From positions 1-24,883 of the forward strand of contig NZ_CALIAV010000066.1 in NCBI RefSeq assembly GCF_938045625.1: DNA of 24,883 bases, read 5' to 3'. The DNA is from an uncultured Campylobacter sp. (GTDB lineage Bacteria; Campylobacterota; Campylobacteria; Campylobacterales; Campylobacteraceae). Numbering within the stretch: the stretch's first letter is position 1; every line of letters starts with the position of its first letter. Position numbers and translations under genes: made by a program. This document shows positions 7,380-15,055 of this stretch, piece by piece. The notes under the pieces are model-generated. The model saw only the letters and a program-made list of their open reading frames with translations. It was not told the origin of the DNA and ran no database searches.

Positions 7380-7892
7380 ATTTTACTTGCCGAGACCCAC
7401 ACCGCAAAAATGCTAAATTTGGTTTTGTCAGATTTGATGTTCTCTAAAAATTTTTAGTTTTTCTTTTTTCTTGGGAGGCGGAAGGGTTTCTACTTACGGT
7501 CTGCTTGCAGCTACGAGCAAAGCGAAGTAGAGCGTCGCCTTCCTTTACTTCGCGCTTTGCGCTCGTAACTGTCGGAGACAGACCCGCCCCCAAACCCCCA
7601 CCAACCCCACTGCACGTTAGATGTGGCGACATTGCTTTGCTCTATGAGCAAAGCGTCGCGGGTTTTTGAGTCCAAATTTTGATGTTTTCAAGGTGCGGGT
7701 CTCGGTGAATCAAATTTGAACGTATAAAGTCAAGGCGAAGTATTTTTTCTTTTTACTTCGCGCAAGCGCTCGTAACGAGACTTCGCTACGAGGAGACAAG
7801 GCGGAAACGACGGAGGCGAGGGAGCAGACTAGTCGTCCGTGACCGAAGCCGACTGAGTTTCCAACGACGTATAAACAAAAAAGACAAGCCGC
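7380..7892 (+). repeat. Composite structured element, copy 3 (near full length)
   Basis: An inverted core (7388-7403) opens the copy, followed by the palindrome CTAAAAATTTTTAG (7444-7457) and a T-rich run. A long nested inverted repeat follows. GGTCTG at 7498-7503 pairs with CAGACC at 7578-7583, and the region from CTACGAGCAAAGCGAAGTA (7511) is imperfectly complementary to TACTTCGCGCTTTGCGCTCG (7546). Next are C-rich tracts, the shared 18-mer (7601-7618) and the GCGAC hairpin (7626-7659). The core GGTGCGGGTCTCGGTG is at 7692-7707. The terminal module is 7732-7892, with stem GGAAAC/GTTTCC (7803-7808 with 7857-7862), inner GACTAGTC (7827-7834), and end AAAAAAGACAAGCCGC. It ends six bases from the creD-like stop codon. 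Confidence 0.8.
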
Positions 7893-7898
7893 AAAAGG

Positions 7899-9227
7899 CT
7901 AAATTTTCAGCCCGTTTTCGTACCAATCTATCTTCCTAGTCAAATACATCACCAACGCTATCACCGCAAATATCATCACGCTGCCCATCAAAAGCGCGTA
8001 GTCTTCGGACTGCAAGATGCCGTAGAGCAAGCAGTAGCTAACCCCGTGTACGAGCGCGATAAATACGCCCCATTTGCGCGCCCGAAAGATCGCCGAGCCG
8101 TAGAAAAGTATCGTCGCGCACACGGCTGCGGCCGCGATGAGGTAGCTGGCTAGGAAGCTGATATGCTCGGAAAATGAGAGCACGAGTAGGTAAAACAGCA
8201 CGTCGGCGACCCCGATGAGTAGGTACTGGATCGGGTGGATGCGCACGCGGCTGTAAATTTCGCACAAAAATATCGCCAAAAACGGCACCGCTAAAAACAA
8301 GATCGCGTAGGTCACGCAGCGCGCGATGAGCGAATAGTTGTTTACGGGACTGATGAAGCTAGCCTCGACGCCCTCAAATCCCATCTCGCGCCTGCCGTCC
8401 ATGATCCACGCCTGCGGAACGCCGGTGCTAAGGCCCGAGATCTCCCACTGCGCGTTAAAGCCGCTGCTTGTGACTTCGCGCGATTTAGGCAGCCAGCCGC
8501 CGCTAAAAGACGGCGAGCTCCACGATGATTTTACGTCAAATTTATTATCCTGCCCCACAGGAACGAAGCTCGCGCTCTGTCCGCCTTGCATAGATAGCGT
8601 GCCCGCTAGCTCAAAGCCGCCGCTTGCTAAATTTGCGGGTAGCTTATAGTGGACGCTTTGGGCAAAGGGCGAGTATTTAGGCGGCGCAAAAGACTGCGCG
8701 AGATCCTGCCCGTTTGCTTTTAGCGCGGGAAATGCAGTAAAGGTCTTTTTGCTACCTACGCCCAAAATCAGCGTCGCCTCGCCTAGCAAAATGTCGCTTT
8801 CCGCGATATTTAGCTGCTCGAAATTTAGCGGCGCAAATTTGGCTTTTAGCGCTACTTCGCCGTTAAAAACGGGCACGCTAAAGATACCGCGCTTTAGATA
8901 CTGCGGATTTAGCTGGGTCGATAGCTCATAGGACTGCGGCGCTATCATGATCTGCTCGGTTGTCTGCGATACCGTAGGTACGCCGTTTTCGTTATATGCG
9001 GCCGCTTGTTTTTTGTACGGCACCGAGATCAAAACACCCTCGATCCTAAGCTCCCCGCCGACTGGCTGCATGATGGACTCCTCGGCGCTTCGCTTGACGT
9101 AGGCGCGGTCAGAAATCATCGAGCTGATGAAGCCTAGCGGGATAAGCAGCAGCAAAAGCAGGACGAAAATAATGACGGGCTTCGTCCAAAAGCCGCCCCT
9201 CACGCTGTTTATGATTTTGTTTTCCAT
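7899..9227 (-). CDS. creD: CreD-like inner membrane protein
   Basis: The protein has 442 residues (E. coli CreD has 450). One membrane helix lies near residues 16-36. A long periplasmic beta-rich domain follows (about 40-290), then five or six closely spaced C-terminal helices. The segment RIHPIQYLLIGVADVLFYLLVLSFSEH is cut from the most conserved part of the family (PF06123), and ISPVNNYSLIARCVTYAILF just before it also fits. CreD belongs to the CreBC regulon in enterobacteria and is linked to envelope integrity; its molecular activity is unknown. No creB/creC two-component genes are present here. The ATG at 9227 has AAAGGAAAT upstream. The stop lies directly against the end of repeat copy 3. 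Confidence 0.9.
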   Translation of the reverse strand: MENKIINSVRGGFWTKPVIIFVLLLLLLIPLGFISSMISDRAYVKRSAEESIMQPVGGELRIEGVLISVPYKKQAAAYNENGVPTVSQTTEQIMIAPQSYELSTQLNPQYLKRGIFSVPVFNGEVALKAKFAPLNFEQLNIAESDILLGEATLILGVGSKKTFTAFPALKANGQDLAQSFAPPKYSPFAQSVHYKLPANLASGGFELAGTLSMQGGQSASFVPVGQDNKFDVKSSWSSPSFSGGWLPKSREVTSSGFNAQWEISGLSTGVPQAWIMDGRREMGFEGVEASFISPVNNYSLIARCVTYAILFLAVPFLAIFLCEIYSRVRIHPIQYLLIGVADVLFYLLVLSFSEHISFLASYLIAAAAVCATILFYGSAIFRARKWGVFIALVHGVSYCLLYGILQSEDYALLMGSVMIFAVIALVMYLTRKIDWYENGLKI

Positions 9228-9323
9228 TGGATTTCCTTTTGATTTTTTTCACTGCAATTTTAACTAGAAATCGTAATAAATCGGTAAGAAAGGTTGTAAA
9301 TTTAGAGCAAATTTGGGGTAAAT

Positions 9324-10772
9324 TTAACCGCGCCGCAAGCTACGCTTTTTAAGATAGCTATAAATACAAGCTCCGAGCAACAAAACCGCCGCGAGGCAAT
9401 ACATATAAAAGGCCGCGCCGTTTTCATACTCCACGTCCTGCGCGGTAAAGACCCGCTGCGACATCTCGGGGTTTCGAGCCGCTTCGTCCGCGATCTGCGC
9501 CATCACCTCATCATCATGCACGTCTAGCGTGATCTTTCGCAGATCGATGAAATTCGTCCGCTTATCCAGATGCCTGCCGCTGCGACCCGTGACGTAAACG
9601 CTATGCGAGTAAAAATTTAGATAGTAAAATCCCGCGTCGTCCTTAAACAGCCTTTCCGAGATCTGCCGCACGGCGCCTTTAAACGGATTGTCGCCCGCCC
9701 TTTTTAGCGCGCTTAGCCGGCTGGCGTCTGCGCTGAATTTATAATACACGTACCAAAAAGCGTCTTTGAGCCGGCCCTCAGCGCCGCTGCCGCGCGGGCG
9801 ATTTAAAATTTTATCTTTGCTTAGATAAAATATGCCGTTTTTACTCGCAAACAGCATGTATTCCTGATGGTCGCTCTGAAAATTTAGCGGCGTATAGGGC
9901 TCGTTTGCAGCCTCAAACCTCTCGCCGTCCATAAACACCGCGCCCGCGGCGGGATCATAGAGAAACTCTATGCCCGAGTTTGGCTCCATCAGATACATCT
10001 GCTCGCTAGGCGTGAAATTTAGCTTCTCGCCGCCCTTATAAACGCTGCATCCGTCGCTCAGCCACCGATCGATCAGGCGAAAGTGCGCGGGTAACTCGGG
10101 GCCGTCTTCGTATATGATTTTTCGCCTTATCTGTTTTAGATTTTTTGCGTCGGCGCCCGCTAAAATTTTACCATCGTAAAATACCCGCTCGCCGTCGGTG
10201 GCGACGTAAGGGCTCTCCGTCAGCGGCGAGATGGGCGCGCTAGTATCCAGTCTCGCGTATGGGTAGTTGTACTCCTGCGGCCACTTTGAGAGCCCAAAGG
10301 CGTGGAAAAACACCTTATAAATGTAGCTTATCGCACCGCCCGTGCGCTGCGTGACGTCCGAGCAGAAGTAGCTCACGCGTCCGTCGCTGTAGTAGCGAGA
10401 GCCGATCTTTTGCGTGCGAGCGGGATCCAGCCCCGACATCTTGCGAGCGCCGCAAAATACGCTACTAGCGTCCATACCGACGTTTGTATAGGAGTATCTG
10501 CCAGTATCAAGCGCGCGAAAGCTCGCTGCGTCCGCGCCGCCCTCTAGCTCGTAGGGAGCGAGATTCCAAGAGCGTAGGTAAATTTTGCCGCCGATGTTGA
10601 AATAATCGCTGCGGCCGATCTTTTGCGCGTCCGCGGGCAGCTCGCGCGAGCGGTCATACACCGATAACTCATAGATAAAAACGAGCGAGACGAAGAGCGG
10701 CACGAAAAGTACCGCAAAGAGGAGCTTTAGCGCCTTTTTATCAAATTTGCTTAAGTTATTTGCCTTTTTCAT
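9324..10772 (-). CDS. DKNYY-family membrane-anchored protein
   Basis: This 482-residue protein has one N-terminal hydrophobic segment (about 15-36) and one near the C-terminus (about 452-472) followed by a basic tail. The large middle part is therefore probably periplasmic. The middle carries repeated blocks such as ADAASFRALDTG with following YSYTNVGMDASSVFC, and YVATDGERVFYDGKILAGAD. These are typical of the DKNYY family (PF13644), in which residue numbering and display-like repeats recur; function is unknown. It lies upstream of the creD-like gene by 96 bases on the same strand and may be cotranscribed. The ATG at 10772 has no ribosome binding site. A TATAAT ends six bases before it, which suggests a leaderless message. 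Confidence 0.7.
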   Translation of the reverse strand: MKKANNLSKFDKKALKLLFAVLFVPLFVSLVFIYELSVYDRSRELPADAQKIGRSDYFNIGGKIYLRSWNLAPYELEGGADAASFRALDTGRYSYTNVGMDASSVFCGARKMSGLDPARTQKIGSRYYSDGRVSYFCSDVTQRTGGAISYIYKVFFHAFGLSKWPQEYNYPYARLDTSAPISPLTESPYVATDGERVFYDGKILAGADAKNLKQIRRKIIYEDGPELPAHFRLIDRWLSDGCSVYKGGEKLNFTPSEQMYLMEPNSGIEFLYDPAAGAVFMDGERFEAANEPYTPLNFQSDHQEYMLFASKNGIFYLSKDKILNRPRGSGAEGRLKDAFWYVYYKFSADASRLSALKRAGDNPFKGAVRQISERLFKDDAGFYYLNFYSHSVYVTGRSGRHLDKRTNFIDLRKITLDVHDDEVMAQIADEAARNPEMSQRVFTAQDVEYENGAAFYMYCLAAVLLLGACIYSYLKKRSLRRG

Positions 10773-10778
10773 AAGGCA

Positions 10779-10784
10779 ATTATA
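10779..10784 (-). promoter_or_regulatory. Candidate -10 box giving a leaderless DKNYY-family transcript
   Basis: On the minus strand, ATATATAAT places a perfect TATAAT six bases before the ATG at 10772. A start site at the usual distance from a -10 box would fall on the A of the start codon. The start codon also sits in the loop of a 7-bp hairpin, TTGCCTT/AAGGCAA on either strand (10760-10766 with 10773-10779). Confidence 0.5.
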
Positions 10785-10954
10785 TATCTTGCTAGTTTAA
10801 AACGTTAGAAATTTGAAAGCGTTTGCGGGGAAATTTTAAAATTTAGAGTGCGGTAAATTTGGCGACAAAAGCCGCGGGTAAATTTGGCGCCGAAATTTAA
10901 GCTCAAATTTACCCGCAATCGCGCGAAACGATGCAGGCTCCGCGCAAATTTAAC

Positions 10955-12196
10955 TCAGTATCCGTCAAAATGCTTGGTCTTTGGCAGCACCAAATTTAGC
11001 GTGATACCGATGAGTGCGCCAAGCCCCACGCCGCTAAAGCTCATAGCGCCAAAGTCCAGCACCATGCCGCCGATCGCGCAGACGAATATGAGCGCGACGA
11101 TGATCATATTGCGCGGCTCGGCCAGATCCACGCTGTTTTTGATCAGAGTCTCCATGCCCACGCTAGCGATGATACCAAAAAGCAGCAGCATGATGCCGCC
11201 GATAACGGGAGCAGGGATCGTGGAGAGAGCGGCGCCGAGCTTGCCCACGAAGGCGAGCAGTATCGCTGTAAGCGCGGCAAAGGTCATGATGGCGGGATTG
11301 TAGGCTTTCGTGATGCTGACCGCGCCCGTAACCTCCGAGTAGGTGGTGTTCGGCGGTCCGCCAAAGCAGCCAGCTAGCGACGTCGCGAGTCCGTCGCCAA
11401 GTAGCGTGCTTTTAAGTCCGGGGTTTTTGAGAAAATTCTCCTTCGTGACGTTGCTGATAGCAAGCATATCTCCGATGTGCTCGATCGCAGGGGCGATCGC
11501 GATAGGCACCATGTAGATCACGGCTTCGAGCTTAAAAACCGGCGCGGTGAAATGCGGCAGCGCAAACCACGGCGCGCTTAAAATCGGCGTAAAATCCACG
11601 ATCCCGATAAACAGCGACGCGCAGTATCCAGCCGCGATGCCGCACAGTATCGGCACTAGGCGCAGCATACCGCGACCAAACATCATAACGACAATAACCG
11701 CCGAAAGCGAGATGAGTGCGATGGTAAGCGACTGCCCCTGCGTGTAAAGCGCCTCCTTGCCCTTGCCCATGACCATATTTACGGCTGCGGGCGAGAGGAT
11801 GAGGCCGATCGTCATGATGACGGGGCCGACGACTACGGGCGGTAAAATTTTATGCAAAAACCCCTCGCCTTTAAGCCTAATGAGCAGGCTTAGAACCACA
11901 TAAAAAAGCCCCGCCGCGATCACCCCGCTCATCGTCGCGGCAATGCCCCACTCTTTCACGCCAAAGCTTAGCGGCGCGATGAACGCAAAGCTGCTAGCCA
12001 AAAAGATCGGCGGGACGTTTTTGCGCGTGATGAGCTGAAACAGCAACGTGCCGATGCCCGCCGTAAACAGCGCCACAGACGTATCAAGCCCCGTTAAAAT
12101 CGGCACCAGCACGAGCGCGCCAAACGCGACGAATAAAAACTGCACGCCGACGAGAGCGTCGCGTAGCCTGAGATTGTAGCCTTCGTATTTTTCCAT
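10955..12196 (-). CDS. uraA: Uracil permease UraA (nucleobase:cation symporter-2 family)
   Basis: UraA imports uracil with protons across the inner membrane for pyrimidine salvage. The 413-residue protein has about 14 membrane segments, as in the family. The substrate-binding residues of E. coli UraA are conserved: Glu239 in APAIEHIGDM and Glu288 in TTYSEVTGAVSITK, with GCFGGPPNTTYSE intact. The N-terminal DALVGVQFLFVAFGALVLVP carries the usual first-helix pattern. The Glu pair and PNTTYSE favour uracil over xanthine or urate. The ATG at 12196 follows AGAGGAAAAT. No upp or pyr neighbour is present. It is divergent from gdhA, with a 300-base spacer that contains one isolated repeat core. Confidence 0.93.
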   Translation of the reverse strand: MEKYEGYNLRLRDALVGVQFLFVAFGALVLVPILTGLDTSVALFTAGIGTLLFQLITRKNVPPIFLASSFAFIAPLSFGVKEWGIAATMSGVIAAGLFYVVLSLLIRLKGEGFLHKILPPVVVGPVIMTIGLILSPAAVNMVMGKGKEALYTQGQSLTIALISLSAVIVVMMFGRGMLRLVPILCGIAAGYCASLFIGIVDFTPILSAPWFALPHFTAPVFKLEAVIYMVPIAIAPAIEHIGDMLAISNVTKENFLKNPGLKSTLLGDGLATSLAGCFGGPPNTTYSEVTGAVSITKAYNPAIMTFAALTAILLAFVGKLGAALSTIPAPVIGGIMLLLFGIIASVGMETLIKNSVDLAEPRNMIIVALIFVCAIGGMVLDFGAMSFSGVGLGALIGITLNLVLPKTKHFDGY

Positions 12197-12496
12197 ATTT
12201 TCCTCTTTTTATTTTGCGACTTATTTTTTGACTCTTGAAATTTGCAGCATTTGTCTTGTTTTGCAGCCAAATTTAAACCAGGCGCGATTTTAAAATTCGT
12301 GAAATTATAACATATCGGCAACGATTACGGCGACGAAAAAGTGTCGTTTTAAGCAAATTTTTTCGAGCAAATTTTAAATTTACGCACCGAGACCCGCACC
12401 TTTAAGGTGCTAAATTTGGTTTGGTTAAATTTAAATAAAAATTTTTTCTATGAGAGTTAATATTCAACTACTAAAATTTGACTAGTAGGAGCGAAG
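12197..12496. other. Divergent spacer between uraA and gdhA
   Basis: This spacer holds no gene. It contains the isolated repeat core at 12378-12418 and an AT-rich region before gdhA, with TAATAT at 12458-12463 as a possible -10. A small hairpin, CTACTA/TAGTAG (12468-12473 with 12483-12488), has its right arm overlapping the gdhA ribosome binding site TAGGAG at 12486-12491. Confidence 0.5.
12378..12418 (-). repeat. Isolated copy of the repeat core
   Basis: CACCGAGACCCGCACC at 12385-12400 is the exact reverse complement of the core GGTGCGGGTCTCGGTG at 7692-7707, and AAATTT flanks lie on both sides as in other copies. In this copy the neighbouring bases make the palindrome GCACCTTTAAGGTGC (12396-12410). 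The terminal module is not recognisable beyond it. Confidence 0.75.
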
Positions 12497-13855
12497 ATGA
12501 GCGAGTACATCGAAAAAACGATGGAGTGGATAAAAAGGACCAATCCGGGCCAAGGCGTGTTCGTACAGGCTGCGACCGAGGTGCTGGGCAGCCTCGAGCC
12601 GCTTATAAAAAAAGAGAGCAAATACCAAAAACACGCGATCCTAGAGCGCATCGTGATCCCTGAGCGCACGGTGATATTTCGCGTCACATACACGGATGAT
12701 GACGGCAAACCTCAGGTGCATAACGGCTACCGCGTGCAGTTTAATTCAGCCGTGGGCCCTTATAAAGGCGGTATCAGACTGCACCCGAGCGTGGATCTTG
12801 GCGTGCTAAAATTTCTAGGATTTGAGCAAATTTTTAAAAACTCGCTAACGGGCGTAAATATCGGCGGCGCAAAGGGCGGCAGCACCTTTGATCCAAAGGG
12901 CAAGAGCGAGGGCGAGATAATGCGCTTTTGTCAGGCATTTATGAGCGAGCTTTACCGCCACATCGGCAACACCGTGGACGTGCCCGCAGGCGACATCGGC
13001 GTGGGCGCGCGCGAGATCGGCTATATGTTTGGGCAGTATAAAAAACTCACGGGCAGGTTTGACGGCATACTAACGGGCAAAGGCCTAAACTGGGGCGGCA
13101 GCCTAGCGCGCACGGAAGCGACCGGATACGGGCTGGTCTATTTTACGCAAAATATGCTAAAAAAAGCCGGCCTAACGCTAGAGGGCAAAAAATGCAGCGT
13201 TAGCGGTAGCGGAAATGTCGCTATCTACACGGTTGAAAAGCTCTATCAAGTAGGTGCGCTGCCTATCACGGTCTCAGACTCAAACGGATACGTTTACGAC
13301 GCCGAGGGCATCGATCTAGCGCTTTTAAAAGAGATAAAAGAGGCTAGACGCGCTCGCCTTAGCGAATACGTCAAATTTAAACCAAGCGCAAAATACGTGA
13401 GCGTGAGCGAGTACAAAGAGGGCAGAAACGGCGTCTGGGATGTGCCATGCGGCGGTGCATTCCCGTGTGCGACGCAAAACGAACTGCACCTAGCCGATAT
13501 AAAGACGCTCTACGCAAACGGCTGCCGCTTCGTCGCTGAGGGAGCAAACATGCCAAGCACGCTTGATGCGATAAATTTCATGCTCGCGCAAAAGGATTTT
13601 TACTTCGCTCCGGCAAAGGCGGCAAACGCGGGCGGCGTAGGCACATCGGGACTAGAAATGATGCAAAACGCCGGCATGAGCTCGTGGAGCTTTGAGGAGG
13701 TTGACCGCAGGCTGCACGGCATCATGAATCACATCTTTGAGCTTAGCTACGAGACGAGCAAGGAGTTTGGCGACGAGGGAAATCTGGTGCTTGGCTCAAA
13801 TATCGCGGGCTTTAGAAAAGTCGCCGATGCGATGATAGATCAGGGGTATGTGTAA
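12497..13855 (+). CDS. gdhA: NADP-dependent glutamate dehydrogenase
   Basis: GdhA aminates 2-oxoglutarate to glutamate with NADPH and ammonium, in the cytoplasm. The 452-residue length is that of the hexameric small-subunit class (E. coli 447). PYKGGIRLHPSV holds the substrate lysine, GGAKGGSTFDPKGKS holds catalytic Lys126, and PAGDIGVGAREIGYM follows. The dinucleotide-binding turn is SGSGNVAIYTVEKL, and NAGGVGTSGLEMMQNAG near the C-terminus is family-typical. NADP preference is inferred from overall likeness to the biosynthetic enzymes. The ATG at 12497 has TAGGAG five bases upstream, partly covered by a small possible hairpin. The gene stands alone, divergent from uraA. Confidence 0.96.
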   Translation: MSEYIEKTMEWIKRTNPGQGVFVQAATEVLGSLEPLIKKESKYQKHAILERIVIPERTVIFRVTYTDDDGKPQVHNGYRVQFNSAVGPYKGGIRLHPSVDLGVLKFLGFEQIFKNSLTGVNIGGAKGGSTFDPKGKSEGEIMRFCQAFMSELYRHIGNTVDVPAGDIGVGAREIGYMFGQYKKLTGRFDGILTGKGLNWGGSLARTEATGYGLVYFTQNMLKKAGLTLEGKKCSVSGSGNVAIYTVEKLYQVGALPITVSDSNGYVYDAEGIDLALLKEIKEARRARLSEYVKFKPSAKYVSVSEYKEGRNGVWDVPCGGAFPCATQNELHLADIKTLYANGCRFVAEGANMPSTLDAINFMLAQKDFYFAPAKAANAGGVGTSGLEMMQNAGMSSWSFEEVDRRLHGIMNHIFELSYETSKEFGDEGNLVLGSNIAGFRKVADAMIDQGYV

Positions 13856-13865
13856 ATTTGACTTT

Positions 13866-13908
13866 GGGGCTCGTTTGCTGCATTTAGAGTGTGCCGGCGA
13901 GCCTCTTT
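13866..13908 (+). terminator. Possible gdhA terminator
   Basis: GGGGCTCG (13866-13873) can pair with CGAGCCTC (13898-13905), including one G-U pair, around a 24-base loop, and TTT follows. It starts about ten bases after the gdhA stop. The long loop and short T-run make it weak. Confidence 0.35.
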
Positions 13909-14281
13909 GGGCATGGTTTTGCTTCGCTTTAGCAAGACCGCTTTAACGAAGCAAATTTAACCGCCCCAGCGTGCAAAATGAGAGATTAAATTTAACGGCG
14001 AATTTACAGACGACGCAAACCTAGAGCCGTCAAATTTGTAAAGCCGTGCCGACCACAAGGAATCAAGGCTTCGTCAAATTTTATAGGCCTCAAATTTAAG
14101 CTACATTTGATGGTAAAAATCGCCAAACGACAAGGCGAGCCGAAGACGTCAAATTTGCAAGGCGGATACGCGCCTCACGCCTTGGGCGCAAAATTTATCC
14201 GCCCCGCCGCCGTGCACTCTCGCTCTCGCCTTTTTTGGTTTTACGTAGCGCAAATTTACGCCGCTTCTCGCACGCTGCAAC
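13909..14281. other. Spacer between gdhA and the importer cluster, no gene seen
   Basis: The only open frame of any size (14107-14313, plus strand) has low-complexity, unfamiliar protein sequence and runs into the ATPase gene on the other strand. A fragment AAACGACAAGGCGAGCC near 14125 resembles the joined start and end words of the repeat's terminal module, possibly a decayed copy. Confidence 0.4.
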
Positions 14282-15055
14282 TCACAGCGGATGCGTCAGG
14301 CAGCACTTTCTAGTTACTTGCTCTATGTACTCCACGCTCAAATTTAGCCCGTAAAGTTTGCTTAGGTGTTCGCTCTCGATGATCTCATCCACGGTGCCAA
14401 AAGCCACCTCGCCCCCACCCTTAACCAGTGCCACATAGCCGCCTAAAAGCACGGCAAAATCGGGATTGTGAGTCGTTAGCACGATGGTGTAGCCTTGCTC
14501 TTTTAGCTGCTTAACTGTGCGCAGGAATTTGTACTGGTTGCCAAAGTCCAGCGCCGAGGTCGGCTCGTCAAACACGATTATCTCGGGCTTTGCAGCCATC
14601 GCGCGCGCGATCGAGCACATCTGCTTTTGCCCGCCGCTCATCTGAGTGATAAATTTATCCTCCAGGTGCGTGATCTCAAGTTTTGCGGTAAATTCCTTCG
14701 CGATCGCCGTATCCTCCTCGCTAGGCCGCGCAAAGATACCCAGATGCGCCGCTCGCCCCATCGTGATAAACTCAAGACCCGTGTAGTCGTACTCGCAGAT
14801 CTCGCTTTGAGCGACGTAGGCCATGATTTTGGCGCGCTCTTTGTTGCTAAGCTCGGCGCTGTTTTTGCCGCTGAGCCAAACTTCGCCCGAGTGCGGCGTC
14901 TGCGTGCCGCTGATTAGGCTTAGCATGGTCGATTTGCCCGCGCCGTTTCGCCCGAGTATCGTTAGGATTTCGCCTTTGCCGACGCGTAAATTTACGTTTT
15001 CTAGCCTACCAGCGCCGTTTGGATAGGCAAAATTTAGATTTTTTACTTCTAACAT
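14282..15055 (-). CDS. ABC transporter ATPase, FecE/FepC type (metal-chelate import)
   Basis: This is the cytoplasmic ATP-hydrolysing subunit of a type II (BtuCD/FecCDE-like) importer. Walker A GRNGAGKST lies near residues 35-43. The Q-loop is in VAQSE, the signature is MSGGQKQ, Walker B is IIVFDEPTSALD and the switch histidine is in TTHNPD. At 257 residues it is normal length. I take ATG at 15055 as the start, because AAAGG lies about seven bases upstream and gives a TGATG one-base overlap with the permease stop. GTG at 15058 is the alternative and adds one residue. The C-terminus ends in KCCLTHPL, with a Cys-Cys pair of unknown meaning. The gene is last in the cluster. Confidence 0.93.
   Translation of the reverse strand: MLEVKNLNFAYPNGAGRLENVNLRVGKGEILTILGRNGAGKSTMLSLISGTQTPHSGEVWLSGKNSAELSNKERAKIMAYVAQSEICEYDYTGLEFITMGRAAHLGIFARPSEEDTAIAKEFTAKLEITHLEDKFITQMSGGQKQMCSIARAMAAKPEIIVFDEPTSALDFGNQYKFLRTVKQLKEQGYTIVLTTHNPDFAVLLGGYVALVKGGGEVAFGTVDEIIESEHLSKLYGLNLSVEYIEQVTRKCCLTHPL

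Noticed and set aside
7444..7632. Open frame of 62 residues within the repeat copy
   Set aside because: It falls entirely in the structured repeat, and the equivalent region of other copies is not open in a conserved frame.
1..7892. Repeat copies as a CRISPR array or insertion sequences
   Set aside because: The copies are hundreds to thousands of bases apart with no regular spacers and no cas genes. They carry no transposase and no clear terminal inverted repeats or target duplications.
14107..14313. 68-residue plus-strand open frame after gdhA
   Set aside because: It has no ribosome binding site or familiar sequence, and it overlaps the importer ATPase end on the other strand.
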